Source: Megamerina dolium (taxonomy: Eukaryota > Arthropoda > Insecta > Diptera > Megamerinidae). Taken from it: a stretch of 64,000 bases of DNA. Below the pieces are notes generated by a model, which saw only the letters and a program-made list of their open reading frames with translations, was not told where the DNA came from and made no database searches. The DNA lies in assembly GCA_963854835.1 (NCBI GenBank), contig OY978525.1, positions 49,610,929 through 49,674,928 on the forward strand, written 5' to 3'. Both the position numbers and the translations under genes were made by a program. Within the stretch, counting starts at the first letter, position 1, and each line of letters opens with the position of its first letter. Of the stretch, positions 55,381 through 64,000 are shown one piece after another.

Positions 55381-56480
55381 ACGTGCGTGTGTGGGTGTGT
55401 GTATGGTCATATCTATAAGGGTGACACATATGCTGGGCTATTTATTGAAGTGAGTTTGTTATTGAGGTAGGTGATGTCATAAGTTAGTGACGTATGTTTT
55501 CTGTTCTTATTCTTTTTTTGTGGGGGTGCGGTTTAAGCGAGGATCGATGGTTTGAGAGTGAGCGAGCAGCTACTTGTTGTAGTGGATTAGAATGCTATTG
55601 CTTAGGTCTAGCTTATAAGCTATGTGGTTGGTATAGCAAGTGGATATAACGTCTATGTATGTATGTATGTATGTATGGTCATAGCTATAGTTAAGGGTTA
55701 CATACATATGTTATATATGGGACTATTTAGACTATTTATAGTTGTTATATGCATATACATTTGTATGTATGTATGTACATTCTGTCAAATAAGTACCCGG
55801 AAATTCTCATTTTTAATTTTCCCTCTGAGAATATTTCAAACAATTTTTTTCCAGGTTGGCACAACTGTCAGCCACTATTCTGTGAATTTTTATTGCTATG
55901 TGTCATTTAGTTTAGTTACGGCGTCATTAGGAACAAGTCAACCTTTTGTGTGCGATTTTTACTATGGATAAAATATGGATTTATACCAATCGTAAACATG
56001 AGTTTTCGACATGGTTGATTCACCAAATGTTTTTTTCAACATTTCCAACGTTTTGGCACAAGAAATTTCGTTTGAAACACATAATTTCACACGAACTCTT
56101 TGTTCGATATTTTAATCCAAAGTAAAAATCGCAACGCACACAAAAGGTTGACTTGTTCCTAATGACGCCGTAACCAAACTAAATGACACATAGCAATAAA
56201 AATTCACAGAATAGTGGCTGACAGTTGTGCTAACCTGGGAAAAAAATTTGTTTGAAATATTCTTGGAGGGAAAAATAAAAATGATAATTTCCGGGTACTT
56301 ATTTGACAGAATGTATGTGTACATGATTATAGCTATAGCTAAGGGTACGAGTATATACATATATGTCGGAATATTTAGATATTTATAGTTTTTTTTTGGA
56401 GCATAAAAAATATAAAGATATAAGTTTCTTACTGCGGTAGGTAATGTATTATTAGATATGTTTGTAGCTAGTATGTATGA
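55381..56480. repeat. Dispersed tandem unit flanking the mariner MITE
   Basis: Three partial copies of a unit with (GTAT)n, a GGTCATAGCTATAGTTAAGG-like block, ACATATG, CTATTTA and AAGTTTGTTATTGAGGTAGG-like end: about 55381-55500, 55655-55777 and 56314-56480. The MITE sits in the second copy. Confidence 0.5.
55778..56313. mobile_element. Mariner-type MITE with 187-193 bp terminal inverted repeats
   Basis: 536 bp flanked by TA. Arms 55778-55963 and 56121-56313 are nearly perfect inverted repeats starting CATTCTGTCAAATAAGTACC. The 150-base centre starts with ATGGATAAAATATGG and contains a short frame rich in aromatic residues that may be a transposase remnant. TA target and TIR form fit Tc1/mariner. 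A single arm of the same family lies at 37534. Confidence 0.9.
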
Positions 56481-56608
56481 AGATAAAAAATAAAAACTCA
56501 TATAAGTTTGTTATTAGAGTCATCAAATTTTTGTTGATTGTTTTAGTATTTATTAATATTATGTAAAAATAATTTCATAATAATACATTACGTGACGATC
56601 CGGCCCAT

Positions 56609-57539
56609 TCATACATTATAATATCCTTCTTCATCACCTATACTCTCGATATCGCTCATGATGTTCCCTGCCTCACTGGGTGTTGGTTCGCTCTCCGAAG
56701 CTAGTTGTTCCGTTGTTTCGGCATCTGTTTTATAAGTCTTGACTTGGACCTTGCCAAAACCATAATTCACGTTACCGTCGTATCTCGCTAACCATTCCAG
56801 AGTGTCACTGGATAGCTGCAGAAGTACTTGCATCGTTTATCCCGGCGTTGAAATGGCATAAGTAGTGTTTTCACTAATGCCGCTTTCTATTTTAACTAAA
56901 ACTCATTTGTTCATCGGAAGGTTTGGGTTACATCCCTTAGACAGTTTCGTGATTTTCTCCGGTTCTGAGGACTCGGTCGGGATCCATACTATTGCCCTGG
57001 GATGACTGGGGATGTGTTTCCTTTCTACCGTTTCGAGCTTTGCACCAGGATAGATCTCTCTAACTTTCGATATGGTTCCTGTTCGGTCGGTGGACACTCT
57101 CTTCAGGAGCCGACAGGAACGGCAAAACTTGCTTACGCTGGGTCAGTCAATTTCAAAACGAACCATGACCGAGCACGAGTCTGGGCAAGCTGCAGCAAGT
57201 CGCTGGCTAAGAGCACTGTTGGATTCGGCTGCCTCCGAAGATATCGTGGTGATAGTTGTATTCTAACATTGCAGTGCTATGAGCTTTGATGCTCTGACCG
57301 CCGTTGCTAGTCTTTGCAGAGGCACCTTTTGGGCTCGGCTTAGCCGGTGACCTAAGTATGGAGCATGATGCTCCTGCCGGCTTGATTGAAGAAGATCCAG
57401 GCTCCTTATCTTCTGTTTTAGTTTTATTCGAGTTGTCCATGTAGTTTTCACGACTGTCGGATAATGAGTGTCCGCCTACGCTTTGCTCCGAACTACGTAG
57501 GTAAGGCTGGTTATTACGGAAGGCCCCACGTAAGCTCAC
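56609..57539 (-). pseudogene. DUF4780-like retroelement coding remnant
   Basis: 57539-57207 is a Ser/Lys-rich linker. 57250-57100 in other frames has SKFCRSCRLLKR. 57097-56903 has ISKVREIYPGAKLETVERKH and RAIVWIPTESSEPEKI. 56833-56609 has LLQLSSDTLEWLARYDGNVNYGFGKVQV and an acidic tail ending at a stop. The VWIP...ITKLL...NP.LP order is what I associate with DUF4780 domains often found next to insect LINEs. Assignment by memory, moderate. Confidence 0.45.
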
Positions 57540-57599
57540 GTTTGAGACTGGGCTATTTTTGTAAGGGGCCCCCAGCCAGGCTGATCCTTCGCACGGGTC

Positions 57600-58049
57600 G
57601 TATTACACCTTGATCCAGTCACTCACCTCCAACCATGATAACACTGGACTACCATATGTTGTACTATTAAAGAGTAACGAACATCCTGATATCTCCTTAC
57701 ATAGGCAGTGGAGGAGTTTGCACCTGTAAAAACCGCTAAAATGATTTTCTTCTTATTACTTATTTATAATTTCGTGACTTTTTATGGGAGCCACATTGAG
57801 TAGTGATTCGCTAGTTTCTCACAAGTTTATTCGAAGTTCAATATTAAACTTCGAGCTAAACTGTACTAAACCATACTGAAAAATGCCGAGGTTTTGCGGT
57901 CTATTATGGTAGCTATATAAAGCAGTAGGCGTGGCTTTCTAATTTCATTCCAGCTTATTTCCGTATACAATCTAGTGCACAAATATGTCTTTTTTAAGTC
58001 CCGAAAATCCCGGGATTAGTCGATTCAAATTCCGGGATAACTTAAAAAA
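57600..58049. other. Unassigned stretch
   Basis: No ORF or repeat recognised. TATATAAAGCAGTAGGCGTGG near 57913 could be a TATA box but has no gene behind it. Confidence 0.4.
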
Positions 58050-59430
58050 TTTCGGTTTTTAATCAAAAAATCATACTTGTATTTATTTCAAGCACAATTT
58101 ATATAGCAATGCCCAATACATTTGCCATTTTTCAGGCAATTTGTTGACACATTTGAAGAAATGATTGTCTTGCAAATATTAATCTGATGGAGCAGTGTCT
58201 GATGGGTAGTGTAATATTTCCCAGTTCTGTTCCTTTAAATAGTTTTTAACCGATTGAACACGAGTGGTCCGGCGTTGTCACGCTGAAAAATTAGTTTGTT
58301 GTGTGTATTCAATCATTCTGGTCGTTTTTCTTCAATAGCTCGCTTCAAACGTATTAGTTGTCGTCAGTAATGTGTTGTATACTATTTTTCCACAACACTC
58401 ACGAAATACCTAACGGCTAGATTCAAGGACATGACGTACAAAATTCGCACCTAAACCTAAGCTCCTAAATATTCTTCGGGACTTAACACTAGTTAGCTTA
58501 AATAAAACAATTATACTTTATTAAATATGCGATACTTGCGATTTTAGGTTTTTACTTTATTCCTGGTATTACTTTACAATTTTACACTTTCACACTAATA
58601 CTGGAGGGCCTCGTAAGGATTGCAGAATTTTACAATTTCTTACACGCTAACACTTCACAACTTAGATCAAGCTTCACAACTGAAAAGCCATTGCCTTCAG
58701 TAAGCTGGCAGCTTATATACTATTTTCCGCATGCTATCTACATATCGATCTACCCACATACCAACATATAACATACAATAACATATTCACAGCACTTGTG
58801 TGTATGTATGTATGTACAAGATCGATGCATGTGAGAAGCAACTTTTTGGTATTCACACACATGAGTAGTCCACGTGATTTTAGTTATCATGAAATGTCTA
58901 AACATGTATGCTTACACAGATATGCTTACGTAAGTGCAGAACTACGAATTGTGTGGGAAAGTGCTTTGTCGGCATTTTCACACCCAACTGCAACTCAGTT
59001 GGCGCAATGCTCTGGCATTCCACAATTATAAGTAATATTACTATGGATTGTGTATATCACAACTTCGAGCAATGTTGGTATGTGTATGGATAAATATGTA
59101 TTTCACAATTTCGGGAAATAAGTCGCGAGGCAAAATATGCATATGTGCATATTTCATATTTTGGCGCGCAACAAATGACACGACATCGGCAGTAATAGTT
59201 TCAGACGGTTGCAGCTACTCATGGAACACAATACCTTTCATATACCACATAATCATAATCTAAGCACAATGAATATCTCGTTTAGGCTGTGATGGACCCG
59301 GTTCACCAGGCTTTACGCAAGCCTTTTTGCGTTTAGGATTCTCGTAATATATTCACTTTTCATCTCCAATGACAATTCGATGTAACAATCATTACCTTCT
59401 TTAAAGAAGAGTTTCACAAATGTAAAGGAA
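58050..59430 (-). pseudogene. Mariner transposase relic 3, split by a solo LTR
   Basis: 59430-59175 on the minus strand reads, through stops, a TSNCHWR*KVNILRES-like catalytic block and a KPGEPGPS-like block, the start of the mariner core. 58430-58050 reads RLKRAIEEKRPE, then a degraded DNA-P motif with second Asp (QRDNAGPLV) and YLKEQNWEILHYPSD with the third. The solo LTR at 58435-59173 separates the two halves. Heavily decayed. Confidence 0.65.
58435..59173 (-). mobile_element. Solo LTR, same family as 22403-23104
   Basis: 739 bp. On the minus strand it begins TGTTGCGCGCC and follows the LTR at 22403 block by block. It is flanked by ATGA on each side (58431-58434, 59175-59178). No internal sequence. 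Confidence 0.8.
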
Positions 59431-59539
59431 GTAGATTTCAAAGGATGTCGACGCCATCACGACCGATGATGCAAGGGCGATGGTAAAATTGGAGAGATTA
59501 GTAGAGGAACTATGGCACATGGATTCCGGATGATGTTGA

Positions 59540-59917
59540 TGTTATGTATTAAACGGTACCAACTTGTTCCGTGTGAATTTAACGCATGTGACCCCCCTCA
59601 ATCCAAACGGCATAAATTTGGGGATCACTTGGTTTATTTCTAATGTACAAAATAAGAAAAATATAATAAATACAAATATATATACATATATACACATACA
59701 AATACATATATACATACATACAAGTAATTCAAATAACAATACAATACTTACCGCAGTGTATCTTCCTTTCTTTCGTTGGCCGACGACTGAATTCATGTTT
59801 GAGATCATAACTACGATTATGCATGCTCAAAGACAAATTCGATCGCGCGCACACACACACACTGCGGTATACACAAAGACGGTAGTTATTGATAGTGGTA
59901 GCGCACAAATGTGACAA
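59540..59917 (-). other. Possible small spliced ORF or LTR-linked exon pair
   Basis: On the minus strand an ORF part (MHNRSYDLKHEFSRRPTKER...) runs into GCGGTAAGTATTG near 59755, a strong donor-like site. TTCTTATTTTGTACATTAG near 59643 is a strong acceptor-like site. Joining would keep a frame to a stop at 59542. No family recognised; it may be chance. Confidence 0.25.
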
Positions 59918-60110
59918 GCACAGTTTTCACTCAAATAAGCAGAACAACAACGCAAGAACAATAAAGTATTATGCTATATCTCTACAGCATAGAAACATTA
60001 AATATGTCGCTTGACACATTCGGGCGTACCCCATCAACACATATGACAAAGAAACTCAAATTGAAATGCGTATACATAAGAATACAATATATAAAAGTAG
60101 GTTGCCAACA
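59918..60110 (-). repeat. BEL-3 3' LTR, inner part
   Basis: On the minus strand the LTR starts TGTTGGCAACCTAC right after the polypurine tract. Its far end is not determined, since the 5' LTR is outside the window. Confidence 0.45.
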
Positions 60111-60122
60111 TCCCCTCCTCTG
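60111..60122 (-). other. Polypurine tract of BEL-3
   Basis: Minus strand CAGAGGAGGGGA directly before TGTTGGC. Confidence 0.75.
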
Positions 60123-61156
60123 TGAATTAACAAGTTTCACCACCATCAACTTCCAGAACAGCCAATTTGGATATAGCACGTCGCTTCAGACCAATGGCGG
60201 TGCGTACATAAACGCGCCTGACCTCACCATCTACTCCAGGGTATATATTCTCCACCCTGCCTCGGCACCATTCTCGGCGAGGTACGTCAGCATCGCATAT
60301 GAAGATGAGATCACCTATCTACATAGGTTTTGTTCTCTCACACAACTTCACTCGCCGCGTCAGTGTGGGAAAATACTCTATCTATCCGTCGTTTCCAAAA
60401 ATGATCTCGCAGCTGACGAGCGATACGCCACCGTTGTCGCAAGAGGTACGTCTTCCGCAGAACGTCATCGACAATCGAAGTTTACGGTGTATTGGCTTCA
60501 CCCAGCAGAAAATCATTAGGTGTCATTGGCTGCTCCTGGTTAGCATTGCTAGGCAAGTGCGTCAGCAGCCGAGAATTTACAATATTTTCGGCCTCAATGA
60601 GAAAGCAGTTGTGCGTGTGCTCCCGTGGTGACGTTTTTTGTAAAGTTTGGCAGAACAAACGCTTGACACCCTGCACCATGCGTTTCCATGCACCTCCTTC
60701 CGCCGGATTGAAAGGCGAATTAAAAACCCATTCTACGCCTCTTTGCGACAGCTCATTCTGCAAACGAATACAATCAAACACCTCGCTGAATCGTTTAGCC
60801 TCCATATCGACACCAACAAAATGTTTGCCATTATCAGATCTTATGCGAACAGGAACACCACGTCGATTAATAAAATTGCGTATGGCGACTATGCATGAGT
60901 CGGTGCTAAGATCATAGGCTAGCTCCAAATGCACAGCCCTGATGGTCAGACACGTAAAAAACGCCACCCATCCCTTTTCGGTACTATGTCGTACGGCGAA
61001 GTAGTCAATGCCGGTATAGCTGAATGATCTTACGTAAGGTTCTAAACTGTCGATCGGAAGCGGACCCATCAGCGGCGACACGGCAGTGTCTCTATTTAAA
61101 CGGAATATGGCGCAGTTGGCAATTACACCGCGCAGTAAGTGCCTCAGGCGTGGCAC
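60117..61156 (-). pseudogene. pol: BEL-3 integrase with DUF5641-type C-terminus
   Basis: 61156-60482 is open for 224 codons: zinc-domain end, FSYTGIDYFAV (first Asp), RIRSDNGKHFVGVD (second), FNPAEGGAWKRMVQ (Glu). An in-frame TAA follows TPNDFLLGEANTP near 60483. Coding continues in phase (LRQRWRIARQLRDHFWKR) to a TGA near 60347, then in another frame as CDADVPRREWCRGRV and GEVRRVYVRT, the BEL C-terminal domain. Confidence 0.85.
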
Positions 61157-61179
61157 CCCATACTTTGAATCTCGGAAAC

Positions 61180-62961
61180 AGTAGCCTCTAAATTTTGGTG
61201 ACGCATATTGCTGTGATAGTGCATTACGACGAGTTTGGTGAATGCATGACCCGGCGGCAGTTGATGGGGCGCCTAAAGTATATCGGAAGCCAACCAGCGG
61301 TGTCTATACGCCATCGTACATGAGGGTCTGCCTCCTCTCGGTGATAGGATGTCGCATCCAAATACGCTCATCCTGCAGCAAAAATGGTGCACCACAAGAC
61401 CACCGAGATGTAGAACTGAAGTCAACACGATTATTCGCTCGCGTAGCTTCATCGACGACATTGTGCTCTGTAGGCAGCCATCTCCAATTTGCAATGGTAG
61501 TGGTGGCTAATATCTCGGCGACTCTACGTTGCACAAATGGCTAATAACGCCGATGTTCACTATGGAGCCACTGGATTACTGTTTTCGAATCGCTCAAAAT
61601 GATGCAATCATCGATTTTCAAGGAATGCTCTTCTCTGACGCAGCTCATCAATCGCGTACCCAGTACAACTGCTTGAAGCTACAGTCGTGGCACCGTTAAC
61701 GACTTCATCGGTGCGCATTTGGTCTTCGCACAAACAAATGAGACCTCCACCTCTCCAAGAGCACCAGTGGACCTCCAGTAAGCAACAGCGTCAAGGGCTT
61801 CCTCACTGGCATCGACAAAAACATGAAGCTGCAGATATTTGGGTAAGCCATTTCGAAAATAGTTCCGAGGAACGACATATTCAGCTACTGTTGGCAACTG
61901 CTTCCGCCAATCTTCCCAGCGGAGTTTATATTGCTTAGCAATAGCTCATCCCACCGGATATCATGTTTCCACACCTCTTGCATGACTGATTTAGCGCTTA
62001 CTACGAAATTGCTTAAGAATCCGAGCGGATCGAAGATCGACATGACCACGCTCAGGAGCTCTCGCTTCCTCGGATGCCGTACTCCATTCACCACATCAGG
62101 ATCCACATTATTAAACTTTAATTTGAAACCAAAAATATCTGATGATGCCTGCCAAAACAATCCAAGAACCCTTTCAGACAGTACTCCTTCTTTCTTTGCT
62201 ATTTGACGAACAGCTACGTTTTCACTAAGTGCGCCCGTCCCTCTCGACGAGTTTGACGCGAAATTACGAAGTCCGAAACCAGCTCTAGCATGAATACTTC
62301 TCACCTGTTTCGAGATCTCAACTGCTTCATCTTTGGTGTCAAAGCTATCGAGGTAGTCATCAACGTAGTGGTGATCCAATATGGATTTCACGGCTCGCGG
62401 GACATCGCTCACTTCATTACAATACTCTAATGCATTACGCGTCTTGACGTAGTTGGCGGCGCAAGACGAACAAGCATCTCCAAAAATCATTACACGCATA
62501 ACAAAAACTTCAGGCTGTTTGGATGCGTCACCATCGCACCAAAGGAATCGTTGAGCACACCTATCGCTCCGCTGAACTAACACCTGGTGAAACATCTCTT
62601 TGATGTCGCCACACACCAATTGCTCCCTGGCGAAAATGGAAAAGTATAGCAGCCAATGGCCTATATTCCTGTGGAACCTTCAGAAGGTGCGAATTGAGCG
62701 ACATGCCGTCAACCTCGGCGGTCGCGTCAAACACCATACGCAATTTGCCCGGCTTATTGGCATTATTCACTGCGAAGTGTGGTAAGTACCATATCCTAGC
62801 ACTGGACAAGGCAGCTTCCTCTCGATATAAGAGTTCATGATCCATCTGTACTCGGCAGCAAAGTCTACATTACGTATCATTTTCGCTTCAATACCCATCA
62901 ACTTTTTCAGCGCCATCTCATAGCTGGCAGGCAGTCGCCCATCGGCACGTTTCCAGAGCAA
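61180..62961 (-). pseudogene. pol: BEL-3 RT and RNase H
   Basis: 62961-62767 and 62845-62561 cover the RT start (IWYLPHFAVNNANKPGKLRMVFDATAEV region). 62619-61885 has the VCGDIKEMFHQVLV block with the first catalytic Asp and HHYVDDYLDSF with the YVDD motif, followed by the BEL connection domain. 61897-61679 has RNase H start LHVFVDASEEALDAVAYWR; later pieces to 61273 are in other frames. Shifts near 62600, 61890 and 61679. Confidence 0.85.
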
Positions 62962-63039
62962 ACCAGTCTGGTATCTTTCTTCAACACAGTAATCGGCTAC
63001 CGCACTGTGTAGAGACTGGTCAGTGTGGCCGTTAATGAA

Positions 63040-64000
63040 TTAACATGATGGCACTGTCGAGCATGTGGTGGCTGTTGGACCAAACACAACCCATCTTAGC
63101 TCGGTATTGGGGGCGAACGGACCACACTTGTTCAATTTGATAGTGGCTGATGGCAAACCAAGGTGGCAGTTGTCAAGACCAATTAACAGTTTTGGCCTGA
63201 CCTGCGTGTACGGCTGCGCTGGCAAATTGTTCATATATCTATTGTAGCAACGCAAATCAGCCTTGCTCAAGGTCTGACAAGACAACTGCAAATGTGATAC
63301 ACCATAAACATTCCTCAATATGTACATCTTCTGCATACCGACACCAATAACGGATAAATCAACTACGTTGGCTGGCTTTTGTGTAGCACGTCCTACGAAC
63401 CACTGCAAATTTAAACATTCACCAATAAGAGCGTTATCAATAATTGTTATTGACGAACCCTCGTCCAAAAGGGCATACGTCTCGACACGTTTCTGGTTCC
63501 CGTACAGCACGACTGGCAGAATTCGAAAGAGAAGTTTGTTATTGGTAATACCGTTCCTGCAACTAAGAACCGCTGTACCTCTATCACCCTTCTGTTGACT
63601 CACGACGCTGGCTGCGTCTGTGTGGCATGGGCTTGGCATGGTTCGGTCATGGAAACACGTCTGGTACGACATTGAGGCGACACTAACTGATTTGGTGACT
63701 CGTTGACAGCACACGTAGCTTCATTCAACAATTTGTGGTGCATTCTTTTACACCCGTCGATGGCATACGGTTTGCGCCATTGGCAATTGCGCGAACCATG
63801 TCCAACATTGAGACACCCAAAGCAAAGATGACGTAGCTTTGTTTCTTCCCATCTCTTGGACACCGCAAGTCGGCTGAACCGCTCAGAGTCGGCTGGCCTA
63901 TGTTGGGCCTGACACACAGGGCAGACTGAATAACGTTGTGGTTCAGCAGCGTGCAACACAAGACGACGTTTGTAGTCTCGCGTTGCATCTCCATCGTATA
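63040..64000 (-). pseudogene. gag: BEL-3 Gag C-terminus and protease
   Basis: 63959-63600 has three Cys/His-rich elements including CFGCLNVGHGSRNC. 63714-63040 has the protease with TYALLDEGSSITIIDN as active-site block and the connector towards RT. The frames overlap at 63600-63714, so an indel lies there. Gag N-terminus is outside the window. Confidence 0.85.

Larger units (their letters stand above)
60110..64000 (-). mobile_element. BEL/Pao element BEL-3, cut by the window end
   Basis: Leftward order gag-protease (64000-63040), RT (62961-61885), RNase H (61900-61270), integrase (61156-60117), polypurine tract (60122-60111), LTR. Different from BEL-1 and BEL-2 in sequence. Several stops and shifts; the 5' part is outside the window. 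Confidence 0.85.

Noticed and set aside
61242..61544. Plus-strand 100-codon ORF
   Set aside because: Antisense to BEL-3 RNase H remnants.
1..64000. CRISPR array, operons, ribosome binding sites, rRNA genes
   Set aside because: No regularly spaced repeats, and content is that of an insect nuclear genome.

Overview
The window looks like transposon-rich, AT-rich heterochromatin of a higher fly. A tephritid fruit fly such as Bactrocera, Zeugodacus or Ceratitis is my guess, from the mix of BEL/Pao, errantivirus-like Ty3/gypsy, RTE, R1-like, mariner and PIF/Harbinger elements. I see no convincing host gene. Nearly every protein-like stretch belongs to a mobile element and most copies are broken. 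The one ORF I cannot assign to an element is at 42736-43146.

Layout, left half. 1 to about 6100 is a minus-strand errantivirus-like Ty3/gypsy element (env, pol, gag, a tRNA-Lys-like primer site, 5' LTR) cut by the window edge. A 70-bp tandem repeat split by a solo LTR follows (6106-6753). 6906-21743 is read as one BEL/Pao element on the minus strand. A 7.1-kb Ty3/gypsy element with a SAP-domain Gag (13232-20332) sits in its AT-satellite-like 5' leader, and a 3.2-kb RTE retrotransposon (13354-16576) sits inside the 3' LTR of that gypsy element, giving three levels of nesting. 21744-23104 is the 3' end of a plus-strand LTR element, followed by LINE scraps, a tRNA-derived SINE and a mariner relic up to 25 kb.

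Middle. 26440-27935 is an RNase-H-bearing LINE relic. About 27980-36390 is a second minus-strand BEL/Pao element with env remnants, a SINE insertion with perfect target duplications, and a 1452-bp PIF/Harbinger derivative in its LTR. 37534-42466 is a decayed plus-strand gypsy element with pol and env. 43-47 kb holds a variant SINE, a foldback hairpin and a truncated SINE.

Right. 47151-49641 is a second RTE copy carrying a 491-bp inverted-repeat MITE. A SINE, a broken mariner-type element, an RTE 3' end, an R1-like LINE (52020-54750), a mariner MITE inside a tandem repeat, a DUF4780-like coding remnant, a mariner split by a solo LTR, and a third BEL/Pao element (from 60 kb to the window end, minus strand) complete the window.

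How the parts relate. The autonomous-type elements (BEL, gypsy, RTE, R1, mariner) supply or once supplied integrase, reverse transcriptase and transposase. SINEs, MITEs, solo LTRs and deletion derivatives are their dependants. Most of the retroelement mass lies on the minus strand, which would suit a one-strand piRNA cluster; that is inference only.
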